From contig CAZDQF010000010.1 of the NCBI GenBank assembly GCA_964507445.1, positions 113,237 to 177,236 on the forward strand: a DNA stretch of 64,000 nt, given 5' to 3'. A program made the position numbers and the translations under genes. Shown piece by piece: positions 31,981 to 40,692 of this stretch. The notes beneath the pieces are model-generated. The model had not been told where the DNA came from. It ran no database searches and saw only the letters and a list, made by a program, of their open reading frames with translations. How positions within the stretch are numbered: the stretch's first letter is position 1; each line of letters opens with the position of its first letter. The DNA is from GCA-2683135 sp964507445 (GTDB lineage Bacteria > Planctomycetota > GCA-002687715).

Positions 31981-33399
31981 CTACTTGCCGTAGGGCGCCA
32001 GCTTCGGCATCCCCTCCGTGTCGTAGATGGCCCACTCGTACCACAGCTTGTTCCGGTCGTTCACGCCCCAGGAGCAGAACACCACGCGCTCGTCCTTCTG
32101 ACCGTCCTTGTACTCGGTGTTGAACTGCAGCCACCCGTGAACGTGTCGGCCGCCGTTCCACAGGGTCACCACCTCGAAGTTCTGCCGCCCCAGCGAGACC
32201 GACTTGATGTTCTCGTGGAACGTCTTGTGGAGCTTGGCGAGCTCGCCGATGGGCTTGCTGTCCCGCCCCCAGGTGTTGTGGTTGAAGTTGGCGCCCCACG
32301 TGAAGCAGTCGCGCCATCCGTCGATGTCTCCGGCCAGGTACAGGCCCACGGCCCGGCGGGCCGCGTCGATGGCGGGGTCGGACTTGGAGAACGCCTCCTT
32401 GTTGGCGGGCGCCTCCTCCGGCTTCGCGTCCGGGTCCGGCGTCTGGCTCACGCCCCCGGCGCCCTGCATACGGGACCAGTGCTCGGTCTGCCGCCGCCAC
32501 TGACCGAACTTCTTGACGAACGTCTCCGTGACCCGCACCCGGTAGTCCGGCGTCAGGGTGAAGCCCTTGGGCTTCATGCTCCCCTGGGCGTAGTACATGG
32601 CCACCGCCGCCTCACCCTCCACCAGGGGGATGACCTGGATGTGGTAGGGCTCGACGTTGTAGGAGTCGAACTCCAACACGTCCATGGAGCCGTTCCGCTT
32701 CATGAACCCGCCGTCGGAGTGGAACACGAGGCGACCCAGCTCACCGGGGAGGGACCTGTTCTGGTTCCTCGTCCGGGCGTAGCCCCGGTTGATCACCTGC
32801 CGGACCTCCCTGACCGTGTCCGTCTCCGGCAACGGCATGACCATGGACCCGCCGGTTGCCCGGTCGGCGACGCGCACCTTGTCTCCTCCGCTCCCGGTGC
32901 CCGGCCCATCGGAGTTCACGCGGCTGCCCGCGGTGACGCCGGACCCACCCATGAGGGGCGAGTAGTGCTCCGTCACGCAGCGCCACTCCCCGTCCCGCTT
33001 GACGAAGGTGCGGGAGGCCCGGGTGCGGTAGTCGTTGATGGCCGGACCGCCCTTGAACTGCAGACGACCCTCGGCGTAGTACATCGCCACCGCCGCCTGC
33101 CCGTCCACCAGCGGCACCACGCTGACGTACTTGGGGTTCACGTCCACCCAGTCGAACTCCCGCGTGGCCCCGGCCCGAGACCGCTCCAGCAACGCGCCGT
33201 TGGAGGCGAACAGGAACTCAGCCACGGAGTTCGGGTTCGCCTTGTTGTTGGTCCGGGTCGAAGCGGAGTCCCGCTCGAGCCACTCCATGATCTCCCGCTC
33301 CGTCGCCGCCCCTGCCTCCTGCGCCATCATCGGCGCACCGAGACCGGACACAGCAATCAACACCGTCAACACGCACGCAATCCTCATCATGCCGTTCAT
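31981..33399 (-). CDS. Secreted protein with three NTF2/SnoaL-like repeats
   Basis: 472 aa with a signal peptide (MRIACVLTVLIAVSGLGAPMMAQ). Two consecutive repeats of about 95 residues align well: VVPLVDGQAAVAMYYAEGRLQ with TFVKRDGEWRCVTEHYSPLMGGSGV, and VIPLVEGEAAVAMYYAQGSMK with TFVKKFGQWRRQTEHWSRMQGAGGV. A third, more diverged unit follows (VGLYLAGDIDGWRDCFTWGA, FHENIKSVSLG). The pattern (secreted, Tyr/Trp-rich, TFVKxxGxWR) resembles DUF4440/SnoaL-like folds. Function unknown. The ATG at 33399 follows GAGAGGAA. Confidence 0.75.
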   Translation of the reverse strand: MNGMMRIACVLTVLIAVSGLGAPMMAQEAGAATEREIMEWLERDSASTRTNNKANPNSVAEFLFASNGALLERSRAGATREFDWVDVNPKYVSVVPLVDGQAAVAMYYAEGRLQFKGGPAINDYRTRASRTFVKRDGEWRCVTEHYSPLMGGSGVTAGSRVNSDGPGTGSGGDKVRVADRATGGSMVMPLPETDTVREVRQVINRGYARTRNQNRSLPGELGRLVFHSDGGFMKRNGSMDVLEFDSYNVEPYHIQVIPLVEGEAAVAMYYAQGSMKPKGFTLTPDYRVRVTETFVKKFGQWRRQTEHWSRMQGAGGVSQTPDPDAKPEEAPANKEAFSKSDPAIDAARRAVGLYLAGDIDGWRDCFTWGANFNHNTWGRDSKPIGELAKLHKTFHENIKSVSLGRQNFEVVTLWNGGRHVHGWLQFNTEYKDGQKDERVVFCSWGVNDRNKLWYEWAIYDTEGMPKLAPYGK

Positions 33400-33583
33400 C
33401 GCATTCCTCTCGTGTGGGGGTTCGAACGCACGGGCCCGCGTCACGCCTGCGACACGGACCGAGCCACTTATCTATGCCCCTGTCCCCTCGGAGTCAAACG
33501 CCTCCCCACCCCACCAACGACAAGAGGCGCCCAACTCACGTCAAGGACGCGGGTTGGCACGCCTCGTCACGGTGCGCCGCAGA

Positions 33584-33656
33584 TGGGAGCGCTGGGACTT
33601 GAACCCAGGACCTACGGATTAAAAATCCGGTGCTCTACCGACTGAGCTACGCCCCC
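33584..33656 (-). tRNA. tRNA-Lys (anticodon TTT)
   Basis: 73 nt. Acceptor GGGGGCG pairs with CGCTCCC (one G-U), anticodon arm CCGGA-TTTTTAA-TCCGT gives TTT, T arm CTGGG-TTCAAGT-CCCAG. No encoded CCA. Confidence 0.97.
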
Positions 33657-33709
33657 GAGGGAAGGGAGGATAGCGGGAGGGGACGGCGCGGACAATCGGC
33701 GCGCGGAGG

Positions 33710-34942
33710 TCAGAGGATGTCGATGCGGAAGGCTGCGGTGGAGCGCACCGGGGTGGCGGGAGAGGTGGGGACGGCGATGACGCTCTGGATGTAGCCGAGG
33801 GTGCCCGGCGGGATGTTGGGGGCGGTGAGGGCCAGGGTGAAGGAGCCGTTGGGGTTGAGCTGGAACAGGAACGCTCCGGGGAGGCTGAAGCCGTCGATCA
33901 GGACCAGCAGATCGGCGAAGGTGGGGGGCGTGCCGATGTCCACGGAGCCGATGCCCGGGACCATGAAGCCGCCGTTGTAGGCGCCCGCCGCCAGCATGAA
34001 CGGGGCGCCCGCGGTGCCCTGCCACTCCATGACCAGGGGTGAGCCGGCGGGGACCCCGGCGACGAAGGGGCCGGCCGCGGGGGCGACGCCGGCGCCGTTG
34101 ATGAGGAGGGTCGCCTCCGGCGAGTTGGCCTGGCCGGCGCCGAGGCCGCAGTAGACGATGGGCGCGGGGAACGAGGAGGTGCGTGACGGGTCGTCGGCGG
34201 CGACGGCGGCGTCCGCGCCGAGGGTCCCGTCGAGGCCGTTGGCGGTGGCGTCCGCCACGATTTGACCGGACGTCGCGTCCATGCGCCAGCAAGCCTCAAG
34301 ACCCGGCGCGGAGCCGGAGACGCCGTAGGTCATGGCCTGCTGAATCTGGGCGGCGTCGCGGTGGACGCTCCAGAGGCAGAGGTCGTCCATGTCTCCGGCG
34401 AGGAACCGGAGCGGCGCGTCGGAGGCGTCGAGCAAGGCCCCGAGAGCCAGCGGCGTGTCGGTCCCGTTCAACGGACCGCCGAAGGTGAAGCTCGTGTCCA
34501 CGGCGCCGTCCACGAAGAGCGTGACCTGGTCGCCGTTACGGGTGATCGCCACGTGGTGCCACTGGCCGTCCGCCACCAGGACGCCACCGTCCACGGGCCC
34601 GGAGGCGGCGGAGCCGGAGGCGAGCTGCACCCGGATGACCCCGGGTGGATACACGCGGATGGAGTAGGCGTCGTCCGCGTCCGACGGGGAGGCGTGACGG
34701 TACTTGCTCACCAGCCCCTGGTTGTCGTTGCTGGACGTGCGGCACCAGAAGGTGATGGTGAAGTCCCCATAGCCGTCGAGGGCCGCGGCGTCCGGGATCC
34801 TGGCCCAGTCGTCGATGCCGTCGAAGACCAGCGACCGGTTCGAACCGGAGACGCAGGCCTGACCGTTGGCAGGGACCGCCGCCAGGAGCAGGGTCACCAC
34901 GACGCAGAGCAGCGGGGCGATGAAGTGTTGTGGTCTGGTCAT
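33710..34942 (-). CDS. Secreted LamG-domain protein
   Basis: 410 aa. Signal peptide (LLCVVVTLLLAAVPANGQ). Residues 33-245 form a LamG/concanavalin-like lectin domain: LVFDGIDDWARIPDAAAL, DFTITFWCRTSSN, DGQWHHVAITRNGDQVTLFVDG, AGDMDDLCLWSVHRDAAQI. The last 150 residues form a beta-rich tail (FADLLVLIDGFSLPGAF, FTLALTAPNIPPGTLG) whose style recurs at the end of the CRTAC1 protein at 57687. LamG domains bind glycans or proteins. Divergent from no gene; it is transcribed alone. Confidence 0.86.
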   Translation of the reverse strand: MTRPQHFIAPLLCVVVTLLLAAVPANGQACVSGSNRSLVFDGIDDWARIPDAAALDGYGDFTITFWCRTSSNDNQGLVSKYRHASPSDADDAYSIRVYPPGVIRVQLASGSAASGPVDGGVLVADGQWHHVAITRNGDQVTLFVDGAVDTSFTFGGPLNGTDTPLALGALLDASDAPLRFLAGDMDDLCLWSVHRDAAQIQQAMTYGVSGSAPGLEACWRMDATSGQIVADATANGLDGTLGADAAVAADDPSRTSSFPAPIVYCGLGAGQANSPEATLLINGAGVAPAAGPFVAGVPAGSPLVMEWQGTAGAPFMLAAGAYNGGFMVPGIGSVDIGTPPTFADLLVLIDGFSLPGAFLFQLNPNGSFTLALTAPNIPPGTLGYIQSVIAVPTSPATPVRSTAAFRIDIL

Positions 34943-35051
34943 GGGAACCTGGGGCCAGGGGCCGCTCACGGAGCGACCCGAATCTGAACGGACACCAGAA
35001 GGATGCCCCAAGAATCCCACCTCGGCGGAAAATCCTCCGAGGAGACCAGAT

Positions 35052-35621
35052 TCAGACGGTGTTGATCTCTTCCGTTTTCTTCTCGAGCAGGCTGGTGACG
35101 CTGGACTCGTGGTCCTTGGTCAGGGTCTGGATCTCGCTCTCCAGATCGTGCTCCTGGTCCTCGGCGATGCTGCCGGCTTTCTTGGCCGCCTGCGCCTGTT
35201 TGTTGCAGTCGCGCCGGACGTTGCGGATGGCGACGCGGGCCTGCTCCCCCATGTCCTTCACGTGCACCGCCAACTTCTTGCGCTGCTCCTCCGTCATCAT
35301 GGGGAGCGGTAGGCGAAGGATCTTGCCGTCGGAGACCGGGGTGATGCCCAGGTCCGAGGCCAGGATGGCCTTCTCGATGGCGCCCACCTGGGACACGTCG
35401 AAGGGCTTGATGGCGATGGTCTTGGCGTCCGGCGCCGAGACCTGGGCCATCTGGGAGATGGGGGTCATGGAGCCGTAGTAATCGACCCGGATGTGGTCGA
35501 CCAACCCCGGCGTGGCGCGACCGGTGCGGATCCCCTTCAGGTCGCTCTCCAGGTGGGAGACCGCCTTTCCCATGCGGTCCGTCGCCTCGGCCACGATGCC
35601 GTCGTAGGTCATTTCCGACAT
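35052..35621 (-). CDS. frr: Ribosome recycling factor
   Basis: 189 aa, the family size. Splits post-termination ribosomes with EF-G. Conserved text: HLESDLKGIRTGRATPGLVDHI, YYGSMTPISQMAQVSAPDAKTI, PLPMMTEEQRKKL, HVKDMGEQARVAIRNVRRD. The ATG at 35621 follows GAGGAGAG. It is the last gene of rpsB-tsf-pyrH-frr, the common bacterial order. Confidence 0.98.
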   Translation of the reverse strand: MSEMTYDGIVAEATDRMGKAVSHLESDLKGIRTGRATPGLVDHIRVDYYGSMTPISQMAQVSAPDAKTIAIKPFDVSQVGAIEKAILASDLGITPVSDGKILRLPLPMMTEEQRKKLAVHVKDMGEQARVAIRNVRRDCNKQAQAAKKAGSIAEDQEHDLESEIQTLTKDHESSVTSLLEKKTEEINTV

Positions 35622-35631
35622 GCTGCTCTCC

Positions 35632-36363
35632 TCAGGCGGAGATGATGGTCCCAAGGTCCTGTCCGCGCAAGACCCCCTGGAGATTCGCCGGGTCATCCAT
35701 GCCGAACACCACGATGGGCAGGCCGTTCTCCATGCACAGGGTCACGGCGGTCTTGTCCATGACGCCGATGCCCTTGTTGAGGATGTCCAGGTAGGAGAGG
35801 CGGTCGTAACGCACGGCGTCGTCGTGCTGTTTCGGGTCCTTGTCGTAGACCCCATCCACCTTGGTGGCCTTCAGGAGGGCGTCGCAGCCCAGCTCCACGG
35901 CCCGCAGGGCCGCGGCGGTATCCGTGGTGAAGAAGGGCGCCCCGGACCCGGCGGCCAGGATCACCACCCGCCCCTTCTCCAGGTGCCGCATGGCCCGACG
36001 GCGGATGAACGCCTCCATGACCTTGCGGATGTCCAGCCCCGAGCACACCCGGGTCTCGGCGCCGCGCTTCTCCAGGGCATCCTGCAGGGCCATGGCGTTG
36101 ATGGCGGTGCCGAGCATGCCCATGTAGTCGGCGGTGGCCCGGTTGATGCCGAGGGCCGAGAGCTGTGCGCCGCGGATGATGTTGCCGCCGCCGATGACCA
36201 CGGCGGTCTCCACCCCCATGGCCTGAGAAGCGAGCACCAGCTCGGCGGTCTCCCCGACCGCGTCCACGTCGACGCCGTAGCCGTCCGGCGAGCACAGCGA
36301 CTCGCCGGAGAGCTTGAGGAGCACCCGCTTGTAGCGGACGCCCGTGGCGTCGTGCTCAGCCAC
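35632..36363 (-). CDS. pyrH: UMP kinase
   Basis: 243 aa. Phosphorylates UMP to UDP using ATP. Amino-acid-kinase-fold motifs: KRVLLKLSGESLC, VVIGGGNIIRG, ADYMGMLGTAINAMALQD, VILAAGSGAPFFTTDTAA, KATKVDGVYDKDPK and the C-terminal GTII. The GTG at 36363 overlaps the tsf stop by 8 bp; a TTG one codon upstream is possible. Confidence 0.98.
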   Translation of the reverse strand: MAEHDATGVRYKRVLLKLSGESLCSPDGYGVDVDAVGETAELVLASQAMGVETAVVIGGGNIIRGAQLSALGINRATADYMGMLGTAINAMALQDALEKRGAETRVCSGLDIRKVMEAFIRRRAMRHLEKGRVVILAAGSGAPFFTTDTAAALRAVELGCDALLKATKVDGVYDKDPKQHDDAVRYDRLSYLDILNKGIGVMDKTAVTLCMENGLPIVVFGMDDPANLQGVLRGQDLGTIISA

Positions 36364-37225
36364 CAATCTGCATCCGCTCGAAGCGGGAAACGGTCACCTC
36401 GGTCCCCAGGCCCTTGCCGGCCTCGGCCAGGTATTCGCCGACGGTCTGCTCCGGGTTGATGACGAAGGGCTGCTCGAGCAGCGAACGCTCGGAGTAGAAC
36501 TTCTTCATCCGCCCCTCGACCATCTTCTGAGCGATGTCCTCGGGCTTGCCCGAGTCCACCGCCTGCTTGACCAGGATCTCCTTCTCCTCCTCCACGACCT
36601 TGGGGTCGATGCCGTCGCGGGAGACGGCGAGCGGAGCCGGGTCGGCCGCGGCCACGTGCATGGCCACGTCCTTGAGCATCTGGGCGACCTCGTCGGAGCC
36701 GGCCTTGGAGTCGTCGGAGACGGTCGCCTCCACGATCACACCGAGCTTGCCGTTGAAGTGGACGTAGCCGCCGGAGACGCCCGCGTAGCGGACGGCGGTG
36801 GAGACACCCATGTTCTCGCGGATGGCGTTGGCCACCTCCTCCAGGTGCGCCGTGATGCTCTTGCCGTCGTGCTCAGCCGCGAGGACCTGGTCGGTGGTGA
36901 TCTCGTCACCGTCGACGCTGGCGGCGGCCGCGATGGCGGCGTCCGCGAGGGCCTTGAAGTGGTCGTTGTTGGCGGTGAAGTCCGTCTCACAGGTGACGAC
37001 GACGGCGGTGCTGTCGCGGTTGCCGTCGCCGATGTTGACGCGGATCAGCCCTTCGGCGGTGGCCCGGTCGGCGCGCTTGGCCATCTTGGCCAGGCCGCGC
37101 TCCCGCAGCACCTTCTTGGCGGCGTCCACGTCGCCGTTCGCCTCCACGAGCGCGTTCTTGCACTCCATCATGGGTGCGTTGGTCATCTGGCGCAGCGCCT
37201 TAACGTCCTGGGCGGTGAAGCTCAT
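36356..37225 (-). CDS. tsf: Translation elongation factor Ts
   Basis: 289 aa. Nucleotide exchange factor for EF-Tu. The N-terminal UBA-like region is intact (KALRQMTNAPMMECKNALVEANGD), then LRERGLAKMAKRADRATAEGLI and CETDFTANND. The C-terminus has LLEQPFVINPEQTVGEYL. AGGAG precedes the ATG at 37225 by about 9 nt; a GTG directly upstream (37228) is an alternative. Confidence 0.98.
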   Translation of the reverse strand: MSFTAQDVKALRQMTNAPMMECKNALVEANGDVDAAKKVLRERGLAKMAKRADRATAEGLIRVNIGDGNRDSTAVVVTCETDFTANNDHFKALADAAIAAAASVDGDEITTDQVLAAEHDGKSITAHLEEVANAIRENMGVSTAVRYAGVSGGYVHFNGKLGVIVEATVSDDSKAGSDEVAQMLKDVAMHVAAADPAPLAVSRDGIDPKVVEEEKEILVKQAVDSGKPEDIAQKMVEGRMKKFYSERSLLEQPFVINPEQTVGEYLAEAGKGLGTEVTVSRFERMQIGG

Positions 37226-37286
37226 CACTGTTTCTCCTGGTCAGGCCCGAAGGCCCTGTGTGCTCGAGGTCGATGGGCGGGAACGA

Positions 37287-38330
37287 TCAGCCCTCGACGG
37301 TCTCCGGTCCTTCCGGCCCCGGGCGGGTCTCCGCGTCCCCGGTGGGAGCGTCCGCTGCCGGGGCGTCCGCTGCCGGGGCGTCCGCTGCCGGGGCGTCCGC
37401 TGCCGGGGCATCCGCTGCCGGGGCATCCGCCGCCGGGGCATCCGCCGCAGGAGCATCCGCCGCAGGAGCATCCGCCGCAGGAGCATCCGCTGCGGCGCGC
37501 TCCTGGCGCAGCTTCTCCTGGGCCGCCTTCAGGGCCTCGCGCTCCGCGGCGCGGCGCTTCTGGGCCTCCTCCAGTTGCTTCTGCTCGGCGGCCTTCTTGG
37601 CCTCCTCCTCAGCCAGACGCTTCTGCTCTTCCTGCAGCCACTGGGCGTGCGCCGTGTTGCCCGCCGCCACCGCCTCGCTGAGCTTCTTCACCAGGACCTG
37701 GATCGAGCGCATGGCGTCGTCGTTGCCCGGGATCGGGATGTCGATGGGCTCCGGATCGCAATCCGTATCGAGCACCGCGATGACCGGGATGCCGAGCTTG
37801 TTGGCCTCCTTGACCGCGTTGTGCTCCTTGCGGGGGTCGACGATGATCATGGCCCCCGGCAGCTTCTCCATGTTGCGCAGGCCGTCCAGGTTCCTGTAGA
37901 TCTTGCGCTTCTCGCGCATGAGGGACGCGACGCGCTTCTTCGAGAACGCCTTCATGGAACCATCCGCCTCCATCGTCTCCAGCTCTTCGAGGCGAGCGAG
38001 GCGACTGCGGACGGTAGAGAAGTTGGTCAGGGTGCCGCCGAGCCAGCGCTCGGACACAACGGGCATTTGCACCTCGCGGGCGTTCTCCACCACGACGCTC
38101 TGGGCCTGACGCTTGGTGCCGACGTAGAGCACCTGCTGCCCCTCCGCCACCAGGCGTTGCAGGAAGGTGGTGGCGCGGATCATCCCCCGGAGGGTCTGCC
38201 GCAGGTCGATGATGTGGATGAGGTTCCGCTTGCCGAAGATGTACCGCGACATCTTGGGGTTCCAGCGGGAGGCGCGGCAGCCGAAGTGCACACCGGCTTC
38301 GAGGAGTTCCTTGATCGGAACGGCGAACAT
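37287..38330 (-). CDS. rpsB: 30S ribosomal protein S2 with long repetitive C-terminal tail
   Basis: 347 aa, about 100 longer than usual. The S2 core (1-235) is standard: KELLEAGVHFGCRASRWNPKM, IIDLRQTLRGM, LYVGTKRQAQSVV, ERWLGGTLTNFSTV, GAMIIVDPRKEHNAVKEANKLGIPVIAV. Then comes a charged, probably helical stretch (QEEQKRLAEEEAKKAAEQ and on), then ten ADAPA repeats and an acidic end (GPEGPETVEG). The ATG at 38330 follows GGAGAACG. It heads the rpsB-tsf-pyrH-frr run. Confidence 0.97.
   Translation of the reverse strand: MFAVPIKELLEAGVHFGCRASRWNPKMSRYIFGKRNLIHIIDLRQTLRGMIRATTFLQRLVAEGQQVLYVGTKRQAQSVVVENAREVQMPVVSERWLGGTLTNFSTVRSRLARLEELETMEADGSMKAFSKKRVASLMREKRKIYRNLDGLRNMEKLPGAMIIVDPRKEHNAVKEANKLGIPVIAVLDTDCDPEPIDIPIPGNDDAMRSIQVLVKKLSEAVAAGNTAHAQWLQEEQKRLAEEEAKKAAEQKQLEEAQKRRAAEREALKAAQEKLRQERAAADAPAADAPAADAPAADAPAADAPAADAPAADAPAADAPAADAPAADAPTGDAETRPGPEGPETVEG
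37351..37500 (-). repeat. Ten 15-bp tandem repeats encoding ADAPA in rpsB
   Basis: Ten 15-bp units starting with TCCGC on the plus strand at 37351, 37366 and so on to 37486. Neighbouring units are nearly identical, with the variant GCAGGAGCA or GCCGGGGCA forming local blocks, the pattern of recent slippage or unequal exchange. Confidence 0.95.
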
Positions 38331-38520
38331 GGCTCGTTCTCCAGGGCCAGAGGCCTTGGTGGGGCCCTTCACCCAGGACCCGCAGCCTCTTGAACCGTAA
38401 AGGTTTACAACACCAGCACGACCCGGCCACCGTGGCCCGGACGTCTGACGAACGGGATCCTAACGCTGCCACAGGGCCGGACAAGCGATGGCGGCGGGGG
38501 GGCTTACGCCAGCGATGCGC

Positions 38521-38526
38521 TAACCT
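38521..38526 (+). promoter_or_regulatory. Putative -10 box TAACCT of lpxB
   Basis: TAACCT then 6 nt then the ATG at 38533; no ribosome-binding site in between. Leaderless arrangement inferred. Confidence 0.4.
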
Positions 38527-38532
38527 CCCGCC

Positions 38533-39690
38533 ATGGCGGCGGAGCGGGAACTCTGGATCGTAGCGGGTGAGCCGAGCGGCGACACCCACGGGGCGCACCT
38601 GCTGAGGGCCCTGCAGGAGCAGGACCCCGGCCTGCGCTTCCGAGGCTACGGCGGCCCGCGGATGGCGGAGGCGGGCATGACCGTGCTCCACGACCTCGCC
38701 TCCGACGCCATCATGGGGATCTTCCCGGTGGTGGCCGCCCTGCCGCGGATCTGGAAGTTGTTCCAAGGTGCCGTGCGGGAGCTCGAAGAGCGCAGGCCCG
38801 CGGCCCTGCTGCTGGTGGACTATCCGGGCTTCAACATCCGCCTGGCGGCCAAGGCCCACGCCCTCGGCATCCCGGTCATCTACTACATCTCCCCCCAGGT
38901 CTGGGCCTGGGCCCGCTGGCGCGTGAAGAAGTTAGCCCGCGTCTGCGACCTCATGCTGGTGATCCTCCCCTTCGAGGAGCGGTTGTTCGCCGACAGCGGA
39001 CTGAAGACCGTCTTCGTCGGGCACCCCCTGATGGACCACCTGAACACCGTCACCCACGACCGCGAGCTCATGGGCTCGCTCAGGGAGGGGCTGCCCGCAG
39101 GCGCGCCCCTGGTGGGGATCTTCCCGGGCAGCCGCCGCAGCGTCATCCGCAGCCTGGCCCCCACCTTCGCGGAGGCCGCCAGGAGGCTGCGGTCGCGCCC
39201 GGGCATGGAGTCCGCACGCTTCGCCGTCGCCTGCTCCCACGAGCGCTTCCTGCCTCTGGTGGAGCCCGCCTTCGAGGGTCTCGACGCCAAGATCGTCTGC
39301 CAGCGCCCCTACGACGTCATGGAGGCCGCGGATCTGGCCCTCACGTCCTCCGGGACCACCACCCTGGAGCTGACCGCCCACCTGACCCCGTTCGTTCTCG
39401 GGTATCGGGTTTCCCCGTTGGTCTACCTATTGGGTAAAATCCTGGTGAAAATCGACCACATCGGCCTGGTCAATCTCGTGGCCGGTGAACGTCTGGTCCC
39501 GGAACATGTCGGTGTGCGCTCCTTCGCCCGAGAGGCGGCCGAGGATCTGCACCAGATCTGGTCCCGGGAGGGTCGATTGGAACAACAGCGAGAGGGCCTC
39601 GCCCGCGTCCGGGACGCTCTCCGCACGGAAGGATCGTACCGGCGGGCGGCGCAGACCATCGTCGCCCAGCTGGCCCCCCTGGACCCCTGA
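38533..39690 (+). CDS. lpxB: Lipid-A-disaccharide synthase
   Basis: 385 aa, normal length. GT-B glycosyltransferase of family GT19 joining UDP-2,3-diacyl-GlcN and lipid X. Signatures: WIVAGEPSGDTHGAHLLRAL, VDYPGFNIRLAAKAHALGIPVIYYISPQVWAW, FEERLFADSGLKTVFVGHPLMDHL, GIFPGSRRS, TSSGTTTLELT. It is on the opposite strand from the main lpx run, with its own probable promoter, and 2 bp before a radical-SAM gene. Confidence 0.97.
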   Translation: MAAERELWIVAGEPSGDTHGAHLLRALQEQDPGLRFRGYGGPRMAEAGMTVLHDLASDAIMGIFPVVAALPRIWKLFQGAVRELEERRPAALLLVDYPGFNIRLAAKAHALGIPVIYYISPQVWAWARWRVKKLARVCDLMLVILPFEERLFADSGLKTVFVGHPLMDHLNTVTHDRELMGSLREGLPAGAPLVGIFPGSRRSVIRSLAPTFAEAARRLRSRPGMESARFAVACSHERFLPLVEPAFEGLDAKIVCQRPYDVMEAADLALTSSGTTTLELTAHLTPFVLGYRVSPLVYLLGKILVKIDHIGLVNLVAGERLVPEHVGVRSFAREAAEDLHQIWSREGRLEQQREGLARVRDALRTEGSYRRAAQTIVAQLAPLDP

Positions 39691-39692
39691 GA

Positions 39693-40679
39693 ATGCAGAC
39701 CCCCGCAGCCGATTTCGCTCGTCACTGCTCCCGCCCGTGGAAGCAGATCACCATCCTCTCGGACGGTGAGGCGGTGTGCTCCTGCGTGGACGCCGCCAAG
39801 GAGATGCCCCTCGGCAACGTGAACGAGCTGGACTTCGATCAGGTCTGGAACGGCCCCGCCTACCAGAGCCTGCGCCGGGACTGCGTCGAGGACATCACCC
39901 GACGCCCCCTCTGCATCACCTGCCCGAATCGCATCCAGGAGCCGCCCGCGGACACGGAGAACATGACCGTGGCCCACCCGCCGCGGCGGCTGTACATCGA
40001 GACCGTGGCCGCCTGCAATCTGGTGTGCCCCGGCTGCGACCGCGAGGCCATCGAAGGCTCACGCTCCAAGGCGCGCATGTCCGTGGAGACCTTCAAGAAG
40101 GTCATCGACAGCCTCTCACCGCACCTGGAGTACCTGGAGTACCACGTGGGCGGCGAGAACTGGGCGCACAAGCAGAGCGCCGAGATGATCCGCTACGCCA
40201 AGAGCAACAACCCTCACCTGTTCACCCTGACCAGCACCAACGGCCTGTACTTCAACACCGAGCAGCAGCGCCGCGACCTGCTCCTCAGCGGCATGGACGC
40301 GGTCATCATGTCCATCGACGGCGCGACCCCGGAGACCTACGAACGCTACCGGGTGCGCGGCGACTTCAACCAGGTCATCGAGAACACGAGGGCCCTGGTG
40401 CGCATGCGCAATGAGCTGCGGGTCACCTGGCCGAAGATCATCTGGCGCTACATCCTCTTCAACTGGAACGACTCTCCGGAGGAGATGGAGCTGGCGCGCA
40501 CCATGTCCCGGGAGATGGGAGTGGACGGCCTCGCCTGGACCCTCGACGTGGCCCCCACAGACGAGTTCACCAGCCGCCGCTACTACCACGGCAGCCCGCA
40601 TCTGGCGGAGATCCAGCACGAGATGTGGGAGAACTTCGAGACCATGATCCCGGTCTCGGACCCGTGGAGCGACTACTAG
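39693..40679 (+). CDS. Radical SAM protein with N-terminal SPASM-like cysteine domain
   Basis: 328 aa. Residues 12-85 look like a SPASM segment: CSRPWKQITILSDGEAVCSC, then MPLGNVNELDFDQVWNGPAYQ, and CITCPNRI. The radical-SAM core starts about residue 100 with ETVAACNLVCPGCDRE (CxxxCxxC), followed by GGEN-like YHVGGENWAHK, VIMSIDGATPETYERYR and IIWRYILFNWND. SPASM domains normally follow the core, so the order is reversed. Such enzymes modify peptides or small molecules; the target is unknown. It follows lpxB by 2 bp and is probably cotranscribed. Confidence 0.88.
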   Translation: MQTPAADFARHCSRPWKQITILSDGEAVCSCVDAAKEMPLGNVNELDFDQVWNGPAYQSLRRDCVEDITRRPLCITCPNRIQEPPADTENMTVAHPPRRLYIETVAACNLVCPGCDREAIEGSRSKARMSVETFKKVIDSLSPHLEYLEYHVGGENWAHKQSAEMIRYAKSNNPHLFTLTSTNGLYFNTEQQRRDLLLSGMDAVIMSIDGATPETYERYRVRGDFNQVIENTRALVRMRNELRVTWPKIIWRYILFNWNDSPEEMELARTMSREMGVDGLAWTLDVAPTDEFTSRRYYHGSPHLAEIQHEMWENFETMIPVSDPWSDY

Positions 40680-40692
40680 GGCTCGCGCCGGT

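Noticed and set aside
37351..37500. Short regular repeats, considered as CRISPR
   Set aside because: Units are directly contiguous with no spacers and encode ADAPA in frame.
36344..38393. Long plus-strand open frames over tsf and rpsB
   Set aside because: Antisense shadows of conserved ribosomal genes; their repeats only mirror the rpsB tail.
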